Part shown: positions 1-8,073 of the stretch, piece after piece | Layout: each line of letters begins with the position of its first letter | Position numbering within the stretch: position 1 is the first letter of the stretch | Assembly (NCBI GenBank): GCA_030715195.1 | Contig: JAUYVI010000008.1 | Coordinates: 62,001 to 126,000, forward strand | Direction of reading: 5' to 3' | Length of the DNA: 64,000 nucleotides | DNA from: Dongia sedimenti | GTDB taxonomy: Bacteria; Pseudomonadota; Alphaproteobacteria; Dongiales; Dongiaceae | Translations under genes and position numbers: made by a program | The notes under the pieces: generated by a model | Told to the model about the DNA's origin: nothing | What the model saw: the letters and a program-made list of their open reading frames with translations, nothing else | Databases searched by the model: none

Positions 1-62
1 GAGGCTTCGGCAAAAGCATCTTCCGGCCCAACGCGGTCTTCCTGGGCGCCGTTAGCATTCAT
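1..62 (-). CDS. Start of an unidentified gene running off the window edge
   Basis: An ATG at 60-62 on the minus strand overlaps the TGA stop of the GntR regulator in an ATGA arrangement. An AAGGA sequence lies about 9 bases upstream, inside the end of the regulator gene. The frame stays open to the window edge and would begin MNANGAQEDRVG. Only about 20 residues are visible, so no family can be named. A second ATG at 56-58 opens another frame (MLTAPRKTALG) and cannot be excluded. A downstream gene in the same operon as a FadR-type regulator would fit a regulated catabolic or transport gene, but that is inference. Confidence 0.4.
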   Translation of the reverse strand, partial: MNANGAQEDRVGPEDAFAEA

Positions 63-772
63 TTGGACATTTCCTTGATGTCTTCCTCGACGATGTCGAG
101 GATGGCCAGAGTCTTGCGGCGCGCGGCCTCGGCGTCGCGCGCGGCGATCGCGTCATAGAGCTCGCGGTGGAACGGAAAGGAGCGCCGCGCGAAATCCGAG
201 CGCTCGAACGGCTGCTCCCAGAAACTCTCGAAGGCTTCCCGCATCTGCTCCAGCAGCTGCGGGAACAGCGGATTGTGGGTCGCGTCATAGACCGCGAGAT
301 GGAAGGCGAGATCCTGCGGCCCGGCGGTGCCTTCCGAGTGGTGCACCGCTTCCATCGCCTCGAGCTTGACCTCGATCTCCTTGAGGTCGTCGTCCGAGCG
401 GCGAAGCGCGGCGATGGCGCTCGCCTCGGCTTCGAGGCCGCGGCGGACGTCCAAGGTCTGCAGCAGGGCGTTGCGCAGCCGCGCGCTGTCGAAGGAGAGC
501 GGCATGTGCACAGTGTCGGCGGAGACGCCGCGCAGCAGGTAGGTCCCGCTGCCCTTCCGGGATTCGACAATGCCGAGGGCCTGGAGCTGGCGGATCACCT
601 CGCGGACCGTCGAACGCCCGACGGCGAGGCCTTCCATGAACTCCCGCTCGGCCGGCAACCGGTCGCCGGGCTTGTAGCCGGACCGGGCGATGAAATCCGC
701 CATGGCCGTCATCACGCTGCGGGCGCGATCCGACTTCGGCAGCGGCTTCATCCCTGAATAGGCTTCGATCAC
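59..772 (-). CDS. FadR/GntR-family transcriptional regulator (FCD domain)
   Basis: A one-component DNA-binding regulator of about 237 residues. The N-terminal winged helix covers roughly residues 15-85 and contains the typical RLPAEREFMEGLAVGRSTVR stretch. The remainder is an alpha-helical FCD ligand domain (about 95-225), the usual layout for regulators of organic-acid or sugar-acid catabolism. The reading frame starts with GTG at 772; an ATG eight codons in (751) is an alternative. It overlaps the next minus-strand gene by 4 bases, so the two are probably co-transcribed. A FadR-like half-site lies just upstream (794-810). The ligand cannot be deduced. Confidence 0.9.
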   Translation of the reverse strand: MIEAYSGMKPLPKSDRARSVMTAMADFIARSGYKPGDRLPAEREFMEGLAVGRSTVREVIRQLQALGIVESRKGSGTYLLRGVSADTVHMPLSFDSARLRNALLQTLDVRRGLEAEASAIAALRRSDDDLKEIEVKLEAMEAVHHSEGTAGPQDLAFHLAVYDATHNPLFPQLLEQMREAFESFWEQPFERSDFARRSFPFHRELYDAIAARDAEAARRKTLAILDIVEEDIKEMSK

Positions 773-793
773 GGCACCCCCGGCCAGACCGCC

Positions 794-810
794 CCAAATT
801 GGTCTGACAT
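794..810. promoter_or_regulatory. Candidate operator of the FadR/GntR regulator
   Basis: CCAAATTGGTCTGACAT lies 22 bases upstream of the regulator start. It combines a CCAAATTGG palindrome with TTGGTCTGACAT, close to the TGGTC-GACCA pattern bound by many FadR-subfamily GntR proteins. Autoregulation is inferred from sequence and position only. Confidence 0.35.
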
Positions 811-889
811 CTGATAACTGACAGATTTGCCGGGAAATTGACGGGAGTCAAGGTTCGCGTCGGGGGGACTTGGCGCTGGATCGTGGGCA

Positions 890-1029
890 TCACGGCTGCA
901 ATGCCCCCCTCTTACTCCCCCCTGAAGGTGGGAGAAGAGCATGGGCGTCGTGTCTGGCGCCGGACCACCGACCACTCGGTTGGAACCTCCCCCTTCAGGG
1001 GGAGGCAGGTGGGGGCATTGCAGCCGTGA
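890..1029. repeat. Intergenic palindromic element with 19-bp terminal inverted repeats
   Basis: The 773-1083 gap holds no gene. It contains an inverted-repeat element: bases 890-908 (TCACGGCTGCAATGCCCCC) are the exact reverse complement of 1011-1029. Nested inside are two C-rich segments (915-934 and about 986-1005) that resemble each other as CTCCCCCTGAAGG/CCTTCAGGGGGAG. The whole could fold into one long hairpin. Its size of about 140 bases and its terminal repeats fit a MITE or REP-like dispersed palindrome. It lies between the starts/ends of unrelated genes and may also act as a transcription barrier. Confidence 0.6.
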
Positions 1030-1083
1030 CGTTCGCAGCAGCAGGCGCGCCGGGAGATCCAGCGCACCTGCCGCCCCGCTCGC

Positions 1084-2364
1084 CTACTGATTCCCCAGCA
1101 GCTGCTTGAGGTCGATGGCTTCGGCCATCGCCTTGTAGCCGGCCGGGTTCGGGTGCAGGTGGTCGCCCTTGTCGTATTGGGCCTGGATGTGGGTCGGCTT
1201 CGCGGGGTCGCGCACCACCTTGTCGAAATCGATCACCCCGTCGAATTCCCCGCTGGTGCGGATCCAGTCATTGACCGCGCTGCGGATCTTCTCCTTCTGC
1301 TCCGAGTAGTAACCTTCGAACGGCGTGCCCGCGAAGGAGTCCCCGAACGGCGTCAGCGTGACGCCGATGATGCGCAACCCATGCAGATGCGCCCGGGTGA
1401 CCAGCTGCTGGTAGCCGGCGATGATCTCCTCCGCGGTCGGCTCCTTGTCGTTGGGCGCGAGGCCGCAGCCCGGCCAGCCGATATCGTTGATGCCCATCAT
1501 CAAGGTGACGGTGGTGACATGCGGCTGGTTGAGCACGTCGCGGTCGAACCGTGCGAGTGCGTTGACGCCCATCCGGTCCTTCAGGATCATGGCGCCGGAG
1601 ATGCCCTGGTTCAGCACCGCGACCGATGGGCCGCCCGCCTTCACCAGGCGCGCTGCGAGATTGTCCGGCCACCGGTCGAACCCGTCCACGGTCGAGCCGT
1701 CGCCGTCGGTGATGGAATCGCCGAAGGTGACGATGGCGCGCGCATCCGGCGCGGCATCGACCATGACGCCGCTCAGGAAGATGCGTGAGACGATGGTGCT
1801 GTCGGGCTTGAAATCCGCCGCCGCGGTCTGATCGCCGGAGACAATGTAGGCGGTGTCGTGGCCGTCCCAATGCATCGAGCTGGTGGGCTCGGTCCGCGGC
1901 ACGAACAGGCTGACCGAGAGCTTGGCGAGCGGCGCCACGTCGAGCGCCACCGGATCGCTGATCGCCGGGGCGCCGGGCGGGATCTCGATCGAGTCCTTGC
2001 CGCCGAAAGTGAGCTTGCGGTCCGAACCGGCGACGATCGCCGCGCCCTTGTCCGCCAGCGCGACATGCGCCGCGCCGATCAGCAGCGGCTGGCTGCCGTA
2101 CTCATTGGTGAACACGACCCGGACCTGCTTGCCGCCGATGCTGGCGCGCACCGTCTGGCGGATGGTCTGGCTCCAGAGATTGCGCGGGATGTTGGTCGGG
2201 ACCGGAAAGTCCGGCTCCCAGACCGGCTGGACGCTCGCGGTCCAGGTGCCGATCCAGTCATCGGCCTGCGATGCCGCGGCGCCGAAGCCCAAGGCCGCGG
2301 CCAGCGCCACCGCGCCGGCCGTTCGTGACAACGCGCGAAGCGAGAAACTGCGTGGAAACGCCAT
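1084..2364 (-). CDS. Secreted SGNH/GDSL-family hydrolase
   Basis: A 426-residue predicted secreted esterase or lipase. A signal peptide (about residues 1-34, ending near AAASQA/DDW) is followed by a beta-rich N-terminal region and then an SGNH hydrolase domain. The nucleophile motif FGDSITDG places Ser at about 217, the Asn block is GINDIG, and the C-terminal DHLHP motif supplies catalytic Asp401 and His404. The length and two-part layout match extracellular GDSL-like proteins of the 'lysophospholipase L1 and related' class. The substrate cannot be told. It stands alone between the palindromic element and the MaoC gene. Confidence 0.9.
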   Translation of the reverse strand: MAFPRSFSLRALSRTAGAVALAAALGFGAAASQADDWIGTWTASVQPVWEPDFPVPTNIPRNLWSQTIRQTVRASIGGKQVRVVFTNEYGSQPLLIGAAHVALADKGAAIVAGSDRKLTFGGKDSIEIPPGAPAISDPVALDVAPLAKLSVSLFVPRTEPTSSMHWDGHDTAYIVSGDQTAAADFKPDSTIVSRIFLSGVMVDAAPDARAIVTFGDSITDGDGSTVDGFDRWPDNLAARLVKAGGPSVAVLNQGISGAMILKDRMGVNALARFDRDVLNQPHVTTVTLMMGINDIGWPGCGLAPNDKEPTAEEIIAGYQQLVTRAHLHGLRIIGVTLTPFGDSFAGTPFEGYYSEQKEKIRSAVNDWIRTSGEFDGVIDFDKVVRDPAKPTHIQAQYDKGDHLHPNPAGYKAMAEAIDLKQLLGNQ

Positions 2365-2454
2365 TGCCTCCTCCTCCCATACGTCGTTTTCTTTTCAGCG
2401 GAACGACGGATGGTACAGGCTCCGGCCGCGGCGCTCTCTCCTACTTTCGTCGCA

Positions 2455-2964
2455 CTACTTCCTTCGGGGGACGACCAGCTTCGCCGTGAGCACCTGCAGC
2501 ACGTCACCGTGCTGGTTCTTGGTCTCGCTGCGCATCAGCACGGTGCCCCGCTCCGGCCGGGAGCGCGACGGCGTCACCGAGAGGATCTCGCATTCGACAC
2601 GCAGCACGTCGCCGGGGCGCGTCGGTTGCGGCCAGGCGACCTCGCAGCTGCCGCCGATCAGCCCGCCGGCGACATGCGGCCCGAACTCGGTCAGCAGGCG
2701 CATGGTCATGGCCGCGGTGTGCCAGCCGCTGGCGGCGAGCCCGCCGAAGAAGGTCGCCTGCGCCGCCGCCTCGTCGGTGTGGAAGGGCTGCGGGTCGAAC
2801 TCGCGGGCAAAGGCCTTGATCGACTCCACGGTCACGGTCAACGCCCCGCCCGAGAATCGGTCGCCGACCGAGAAATCTTCCAGATTGAGCCCCGGCGTCT
2901 TGCCGGCCTCCGGCGTGCGATCCATGGCCGCGGCCTCGTCCTTGACTTGCACCATGATAGTCAT
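2455..2964 (-). CDS. MaoC-like hot-dog dehydratase
   Basis: A hot-dog-fold protein of at most 169 residues in the MaoC/R-specific enoyl-CoA hydratase family. It contains the conserved hydratase segment with DPQPFHTDEAAAQ and a FFGGLAASGWHTAA helix, where the Asp/His pair is catalytic in family members. The likely substrate is an enoyl- or hydroxyacyl-CoA. The start is uncertain: ATG at 2964, 2955 or 2925. A start at 2925 (MDRTPEAG) would free an operator-like sequence at 2945-2963 from the coding region. It is divergent from the HxlR regulator, which probably controls it. Confidence 0.85.
   Translation of the reverse strand: MTIMVQVKDEAAAMDRTPEAGKTPGLNLEDFSVGDRFSGGALTVTVESIKAFAREFDPQPFHTDEAAAQATFFGGLAASGWHTAAMTMRLLTEFGPHVAGGLIGGSCEVAWPQPTRPGDVLRVECEILSVTPSRSRPERGTVLMRSETKNQHGDVLQVLTAKLVVPRRK
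2945..2963. promoter_or_regulatory. Shared operator-like sequence, copy 1 (maoC/hxlR side)
   Basis: ACTTGCACCATGATAGTCA here and ACTTGCATAATGATAGTGA at 3548-3566 agree at 16 of 19 positions. Copy 1 sits between the HxlR start and the MaoC coding region, and copy 2 just before the efflux pump. Both are where a local regulator would bind, so HxlR is the natural candidate. Confidence 0.5.
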
Positions 2965-2981
2965 TTGCCTAGATTCCTTCC

Positions 2982-3461
2982 ATGAAGAGAAAGCGCATCG
3001 GTGACAGTCAATGCCCGATCGCCCGCGGCCTGGAGCGCGTGGGCGAATGGTGGAGCATCCTGATCCTCAGGGATGCGCTGCACGGCTACAGCCGCTTCGA
3101 CGAGTTCCAGCAGAGCCTCGGCATCGCGCCCAACATGCTGACGCGGCGCCTCGCCTCGCTGGTCAAATCCGGCCTGCTGGAACGCCGGCTCTACAATCAA
3201 CGCCCGCCTCGCTACGAATACGTCCTGACCGAGCGGGGCCGGGATTTCCGGCCGGTCATCCTTTCACTCCTGGCCTGGGGCAACCGCCATTTCGCGCCAG
3301 AGGGCAAGGCCGTCGTGCTGGTCGATGCCAAGACCGGCAAACAGGCCGATCCCGTCCTCACCGACCGGGTCACCGGCAAGCCGATGACCGACAAGGACTT
3401 CGTCCTCCGCGCCGGCCCCGCCGCCAAGACCCGCATCCGCGAGCGCTACGCCGCCGGCTGA
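2982..3461 (+). CDS. HxlR-family winged-helix transcriptional regulator
   Basis: A 159-residue regulator with the HxlR hallmark CPIARGLERVGEWWSILILR near the N-terminus, including the conserved Cys at about position 10, which in relatives such as HypR/YodB can sense electrophiles or oxidants. A winged helix follows (SRFDEFQQSLGIAPNMLTRRL). The C-terminal ~55 residues extend beyond the minimal family length. It is divergent from the MaoC dehydratase and lies 115 bases upstream of a DHA2 efflux pump. A 19-base sequence is shared by both flanking promoters, suggesting a redox- or compound-responsive local regulon. Confidence 0.9.
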   Translation: MKRKRIGDSQCPIARGLERVGEWWSILILRDALHGYSRFDEFQQSLGIAPNMLTRRLASLVKSGLLERRLYNQRPPRYEYVLTERGRDFRPVILSLLAWGNRHFAPEGKAVVLVDAKTGKQADPVLTDRVTGKPMTDKDFVLRAGPAAKTRIRERYAAG

Positions 3462-3547
3462 TTCCGTCTTCGGATACCTGACCCTCCCCCGCCGTTTCCG
3501 TCTGTGACCCCGGTCACTTGCTCGGCCGTCATTCGGCACGATAAGTT

Positions 3548-3566
3548 ACTTGCATAATGATAGTGA
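3548..3566. promoter_or_regulatory. Shared operator-like sequence, copy 2 (efflux pump promoter)
   Basis: ACTTGCATAATGATAGTGA is the partner of 2945-2963. It overlaps the perfect palindrome GATAGTGACTATC at 3559-3571, about 5-14 bases before the pump start. The stretch ATAATGATAGTGACTATC also resembles the enterobacterial Fur box, so Fur is an alternative binder. Confidence 0.5.
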
Positions 3567-3575
3567 CTATCGAGG

Positions 3576-5186
3576 ATGGCCGGAATGACCATGTCCGCGA
3601 CCGCTTCGGCCGGAGCCGCCCCGCTCCCGCCCGCTGAGCTCTCGCTCCGGGCCAAGGCGCTGGCCTTCGGCGCGATGGCGATCGGCTTCTTCATCGCGCT
3701 GCTGGACATCCAGATCGTCTCGGCCTCCCTGCAGGATATCGGCGGCGGGCTTTCGGCCAGCCCCGACGAGCTCTCCTGGGTGCAGACCAGCTACCTGATC
3801 GCCGAGATCGTGGTGATCCCGCTTTCGGGCTGGCTGTCGCGGGTGATGTCCACGCGCTGGCTGTTCTGTGTCTCGGCGGTCGGCTTCACCGCGACCAGCC
3901 TGCTCTGCGGCTGGGCCTGGGACATCGAGAGCATGATCGCTTTCCGGGCGCTGCAGGGCTTCCTCGGCGGCTCGATGATCCCGACCGCCTTCACCAGCGC
4001 CTTCTTCTATTTCACCGGCCAGCAGCGCGTGGTCGCCGCGGCGATCATCGGCGGCCTCTCCTCATTGGCGCCGACCCTCGGCCCCACGATCGGCGGCTGG
4101 ATCACCGAACACTATTCCTGGCACTGGCTGTTCTTCATCAACCTGGCGCCCGGCGCCTTCATCGCCGTGGCCGTGCCGCTCCTGGTGAAGATCGACAAGC
4201 CCGATCTCTCGCTGCTGAAAGGCGCCGACTATGCCGGCATGGCGCTGATGGCGATCTTCCTCGGCACGCTGGAATATACGCTCGAGGAAGGCCCGCGCTG
4301 GGACTGGTTCGGCGACGAGACGATCCGCGCCACGGCGGCCATCGCCGCGGTCAGCGGTCCGCTGTTCCTCTGGCGCAGCCTGACCTTCGCCAGGCCGGTG
4401 GTCGACCTGCGCGCTCTTCTGATCCGCAATTTCGGCCTGGGCTCCCTGCTCTCCTTCGTGACCGGCATCGGCATCTTCGCGACCATCTACCTGACCCCGC
4501 TGTTTCTCGCCCGGGTGCGCGGCTTCAGCGCCGAGGAGATCGGCTGGGCGGTGTTCTCGACCGGCTGCTTCCAGGTGGCGGCCATCCCGGTCTACACCAT
4601 GCTGGCGCGCCGGATCGATCTTCGCTGGCTGATGGTGTTCGGCCTGCTCTGCTTCGGCTTCGGCCTGTGGAGCTTCACCCCGATCACCCACGATTGGGGC
4701 TGGCGCGAACTGCTGCTGCCGCAGGCCTTCCGCGGCTTCGCCCAGCAATTCTCGGTGGCGCCGATCGTGACGCTCGCGCTGGGCAGCCTGCCGCCGGAAC
4801 GCCTGAAGCTCGCCTCCGGCCTGTTCAACCTGATGCGCAATCTCGGCGGCGCGATCGGCATCGCCGGCTGCGGCACCATTCTCAACGACCGCACCAATCT
4901 GCATTTCGCCCGGATCGCCGAGACCCTGAACGCCAGCAACACCGCGGCGATGGCGGCGCTGCAGACCCTGACCGACCGCTACACCACGGCGTTCAGCGGC
5001 GATGTGTCGCTGGGGCAGACCGCCGCTTACAAGCAGCTCTGGAATCTGGTCTACCGTGAGGCGCTGACCCAGACCTTCGCCGACGCTTTCCTGCTGATCG
5101 CGCTGGCTTTGTTCGCCATGGCCTTGCTGGCGCCGCTGATGCACGCCGTCACCCCGCCCAAGGCCCCCTCGGCCGACGCCCATTGA
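3576..5186 (+). CDS. DHA2-family (EmrB-type) MFS drug efflux transporter
   Basis: A 536-residue inner-membrane proton antiporter with 14 predicted membrane segments, the DHA2 layout of EmrB/QacA. The first helix carries ALLDIQIVSASL, and the antiporter motif C appears as APTLGPTIGGWI in helix 5. An ATG at 3576 is used here, but the ATG at 3585 has GAGG at better spacing (9 bases) and may be the real start. No EmrA-like adaptor is adjacent. The preceding HxlR gene and shared operator suggest induction by a toxic compound. The cargo is unknown. Confidence 0.9.
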   Translation: MAGMTMSATASAGAAPLPPAELSLRAKALAFGAMAIGFFIALLDIQIVSASLQDIGGGLSASPDELSWVQTSYLIAEIVVIPLSGWLSRVMSTRWLFCVSAVGFTATSLLCGWAWDIESMIAFRALQGFLGGSMIPTAFTSAFFYFTGQQRVVAAAIIGGLSSLAPTLGPTIGGWITEHYSWHWLFFINLAPGAFIAVAVPLLVKIDKPDLSLLKGADYAGMALMAIFLGTLEYTLEEGPRWDWFGDETIRATAAIAAVSGPLFLWRSLTFARPVVDLRALLIRNFGLGSLLSFVTGIGIFATIYLTPLFLARVRGFSAEEIGWAVFSTGCFQVAAIPVYTMLARRIDLRWLMVFGLLCFGFGLWSFTPITHDWGWRELLLPQAFRGFAQQFSVAPIVTLALGSLPPERLKLASGLFNLMRNLGGAIGIAGCGTILNDRTNLHFARIAETLNASNTAAMAALQTLTDRYTTAFSGDVSLGQTAAYKQLWNLVYREALTQTFADAFLLIALALFAMALLAPLMHAVTPPKAPSADAH

Positions 5187-5225
5187 TCGCACTGACCGCG
5201 GCGGCCCAGGCCGGACCGGATCGCT

Positions 5226-5246
5226 TGCAATTGCGAATGACTTGCA
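5226..5246. promoter_or_regulatory. Fur-box-like operator upstream of the imelysin cluster
   Basis: A 21-base sequence with TGCAA and TTGCA ends around GCGAATGA. Read on the minus strand it is close to the alphaproteobacterial Fur/Mur pattern TGCAAnnCATTCGCAA. It lies 43 bases upstream of the first imelysin start, the expected place for an iron-responsive operator. Confidence 0.6.
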
Positions 5247-5289
5247 TTACCAAGGGCCTGCCGATTTCCCCACCATCCGGAGCCTTTCG

Positions 5290-6570
5290 ATGCATCGCCC
5301 ACTTGCCCTCGCCTTCTCCGCGCTGCTGCTGGCCGGTTCGAGCCTCGCCGCCACCTCGAGCGCATGGGCCGCAGGTCCCGATCCGAAGGCGATCCTGACC
5401 GCCTATGCCGATATCGGCCAGGCTATGTATCAGGACTCGGTCACCGAGGCCGAGAAGCTGAAGACCGCGGTCGATGCCTTTCTCGCCGACCCGAACGACG
5501 CGACGCTCAAGGCGGCGCGCGAAGCCTGGAAGGCCTCGCGGGTTCCTTACATGCAGACCGAGGTCTTCCGCTTCGGCAATCCGGAGATCGACGATCTCGA
5601 AGGCACTGTGAACGCCTGGCCGCTCGACGAGGGCCTGATCGACTACGTCGACAGTTCCTACGGCACGACCTCGGACAGCAATCCCTATTACACCCTGAAC
5701 GTGATCGCCAATCCGAGCCTGAAGATGGGCGGCAAGACCATCGACGCCACGAAGATCACGCCCGAGTTGATCACCTCGCTGCAATCGGCCGGCGACAACG
5801 AGGCCAATGTCGCGATCGGTTATCACGCGATCGAGTTCCTGCTCTGGGGCCAGGACCTGAACGGCACCGGTCCGGGCGCCGGCAACCGTCCGGCCACCGA
5901 CTACGACACCAAGAACTGCACCCACGGCAATTGCGACCGCCGCGCCGACTACCTGCGCAGCGCCAGCGCGCTGCTGATCGCCGACCTCCAGAAGATGGAG
6001 GCCGTGTTCGCCGCCGATGGTGCCGGCCGCAAGCGCCTGCTCGCCGATCCGCAAGCGGGCCTGGTCGCCATGTTCACCGGCCTCGGCAGCCTCTCCTACG
6101 GCGAGCTCGCGGGCGAGCGCACCAAGCTCGGCCTGATGCTGCACGACCCCGAGGAAGAGCACGATTGCTTCAGCGACAATACGCACAATTCCCATTACTA
6201 CGACCAGCTTGGTATGTGGGACATCTACAACGGCAGCTACAAGCGGATCGACGGCAGCGAAGTGAAGGGCCCGAGCCTGCGCGCATTGATGAAAGCGACC
6301 GACATCAAGGTCGCCCAGCGCGTGGTCGATGCGATGCAGGCCACCAACGCGGCCATGACCACGCTGAAGCAGACGGCGGACAGCGGCAAAGAGGCCTATG
6401 ACCAGATGATCGGCCCCGACAATCCGGAAGGGAACAAGATCGTCCAGAACGTGGTGGACACCCTGGTCGGCCAGGCCCATGCCTTCGAAGCGGCGGTCGG
6501 CAGCCTCGGGCTGAAGATCTCGGTCGAAGGCTCGGACAGCCTGGACAACCCATCGGCCGTCGGCCAGTAA
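5290..6570 (+). CDS. Imelysin-family periplasmic protein (first copy)
   Basis: A 426-residue exported imelysin (Peptidase_M75/EfeO-like) protein. The start at 5290 gives a clean signal peptide (MHRPLALAFSALLLAG..., cleaved near AWAA/GPD); an upstream in-frame ATG at 5242 lies within the Fur-like box and is unlikely. It has the family motif GYHAIEF (G177-x-H179-x-x-E182), which in imelysins and EfeO is linked to metal binding. Despite the peptidase name, relatives function in iron uptake. It is the first gene of a unit that continues with a multicopper oxidase, a di-haem oxidoreductase, a second imelysin and DUF1513. Confidence 0.93.
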   Translation: MHRPLALAFSALLLAGSSLAATSSAWAAGPDPKAILTAYADIGQAMYQDSVTEAEKLKTAVDAFLADPNDATLKAAREAWKASRVPYMQTEVFRFGNPEIDDLEGTVNAWPLDEGLIDYVDSSYGTTSDSNPYYTLNVIANPSLKMGGKTIDATKITPELITSLQSAGDNEANVAIGYHAIEFLLWGQDLNGTGPGAGNRPATDYDTKNCTHGNCDRRADYLRSASALLIADLQKMEAVFAADGAGRKRLLADPQAGLVAMFTGLGSLSYGELAGERTKLGLMLHDPEEEHDCFSDNTHNSHYYDQLGMWDIYNGSYKRIDGSEVKGPSLRALMKATDIKVAQRVVDAMQATNAAMTTLKQTADSGKEAYDQMIGPDNPEGNKIVQNVVDTLVGQAHAFEAAVGSLGLKISVEGSDSLDNPSAVGQ

Positions 6571-6594
6571 GCGGACCGGCGAAAGCGAGCCATT

Positions 6595-8073
6595 CTGACA
6601 GCCAGCTTTCCTTCTCTGAAACTCTCGCGGCGCAAGCTGCTCGCGCTCGGCGGCGCCGGCCTCACCATGGCCGGCGCCACAAGCCTTGTCGGTCATGCGT
6701 TCAGCGCCGCGCCGCGCTATCGGACGGCGCCGCTGCCGCCCGCAGGGGCCGATATCCTCGATATCGCCCTCACGGCGAAGCTGCGCCCACAGCAGCTCCT
6801 GCCCGCCCCCGCAAAGCCCACCCCGGTCCTCAGTTACGGCGATGGACCCGCGGTCATTCGCATGAAGCAGGGCCAGTGGCTGCGCGCGACGCTGAACAAC
6901 GAACTCGCCGAACACACGACGGTGCATTGGCACGGCATCCGTCTGCCGAACGGCATGGACGGCGTGCCCTACCTGACCCAGGACCCGGTCCTACCGGGTC
7001 AGAGCTTCACCTATGCCTTCCAGCCACCCGATCCCGGCACCTTCTTCTTCCATCCGCATTGCGACACCATCACCCAGCTGGGCCAAGGGCTGGCCGGCGT
7101 GCTGATCATCGAAGGCGACGAGACGCGGCCGTTCGATGCCGACCTGGTCTGCGCCTATCGCGACTGGCGGGTGAACGACGACGGCAGCTTCGGCGCCCTG
7201 ACCACGCCGAAGGGTGCCGGCACCGCCGGCACCTTCGGCACGTTCCAGACCGTGAACGACCGGCATCAGCCGGTCTTCAAGGTGCCGGCCAATGGCGACA
7301 TCCGCGTCCGGTTCCTGAATGTCGATATGACACGCCTGGTCGATCTCGGCCTCGACGGCGCGGAAGGCTGGATGATCGCGACCGACGGCAATGCGCTGGA
7401 GCCCACGAAGCTCGAGACCTGGCGCATGGGTCCGGCCATGCGCCTCGACCTCACCTTCCGCGCGCCGAAGTCGGGCTCGGTCAAGCTGATGAACTATTAT
7501 GCGGCCGAGCCGATCGTGCTCGCGACCTTCGAGGCCGAGGGCGCGCCGCTGGACCGTCCCGCCTTCGAGCCCGCACCCCTGAAGACGCCCCGCATTCCGG
7601 AGCCGAAACCGCAGGGCGACACGGATTTCACCCTACGTCTCAGCGCGGCGTCTTCGCCGAGCCCATTGCCGGCCGATCTCAAGCTGCCCAACGGCGAAAT
7701 CCTGCCGCTGGCCGACAGCCTTTGCCTCACGCAGAACACCTTCTGGGCCATGAACGGCCAGACCTGGCCCTCGATGGACGAAGGCCGCCTGCCGCCGCCG
7801 CTGGCGCAGTTCGCGCGGGGCCGCACCGTGGTGATGGAGATCGTCAACGCCACGCCGCACCCGCATCCGATCCACATGCACGGCAATACCTTCAAGGTCG
7901 TCTCGTCGAACAAGGGCAAGGTGCTGCCGCATTTCGCCGACACGGTCCTGGTCGCCCCGAAGGAACGCGTGAAGGTCGCCTTCGTCGCCGACAATCCCGG
8001 TGCCTGGATGCTCCACTGTCATATCATCGAGCACCAGGAAACCGGTATGATGGGATATGTCGAAGTCGCTTAA
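6595..8073 (+). CDS. Multicopper oxidase with twin-arginine signal
   Basis: A laccase/ferroxidase-type multicopper oxidase. Counted from the ATG at 6667, the four copper motifs are HWHG (87-90), HPHCD (129-133), HPHPIHMH (398-405) and HCHIIEHQETGM (450-461, with the axial Met). Starting at that ATG would cut the export signal in half: the codons just upstream read SLKLSRRKLLALGGAGLTMAG, a textbook Tat signal with the RR pair. The frame is open back to the imelysin stop (6568-6570) and contains no ATG, GTG or TTG, so a rare start (ATT 6592 or CTG 6595) is proposed. It overlaps the next gene by 17 bases. In this cluster the likely substrate is Fe(II), but Cu(I) or phenolics are possible. Confidence 0.88.
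   Translation: MTASFPSLKLSRRKLLALGGAGLTMAGATSLVGHAFSAAPRYRTAPLPPAGADILDIALTAKLRPQQLLPAPAKPTPVLSYGDGPAVIRMKQGQWLRATLNNELAEHTTVHWHGIRLPNGMDGVPYLTQDPVLPGQSFTYAFQPPDPGTFFFHPHCDTITQLGQGLAGVLIIEGDETRPFDADLVCAYRDWRVNDDGSFGALTTPKGAGTAGTFGTFQTVNDRHQPVFKVPANGDIRVRFLNVDMTRLVDLGLDGAEGWMIATDGNALEPTKLETWRMGPAMRLDLTFRAPKSGSVKLMNYYAAEPIVLATFEAEGAPLDRPAFEPAPLKTPRIPEPKPQGDTDFTLRLSAASSPSPLPADLKLPNGEILPLADSLCLTQNTFWAMNGQTWPSMDEGRLPPPLAQFARGRTVVMEIVNATPHPHPIHMHGNTFKVVSSNKGKVLPHFADTVLVAPKERVKVAFVADNPGAWMLHCHIIEHQETGMMGYVEVA

Noticed and set aside
5149-6933. A 594-codon minus-strand frame across the imelysin and oxidase genes
   Set aside because: Low-complexity Arg/Gly/Val sequence, overlaps two well-supported genes and their promoter.
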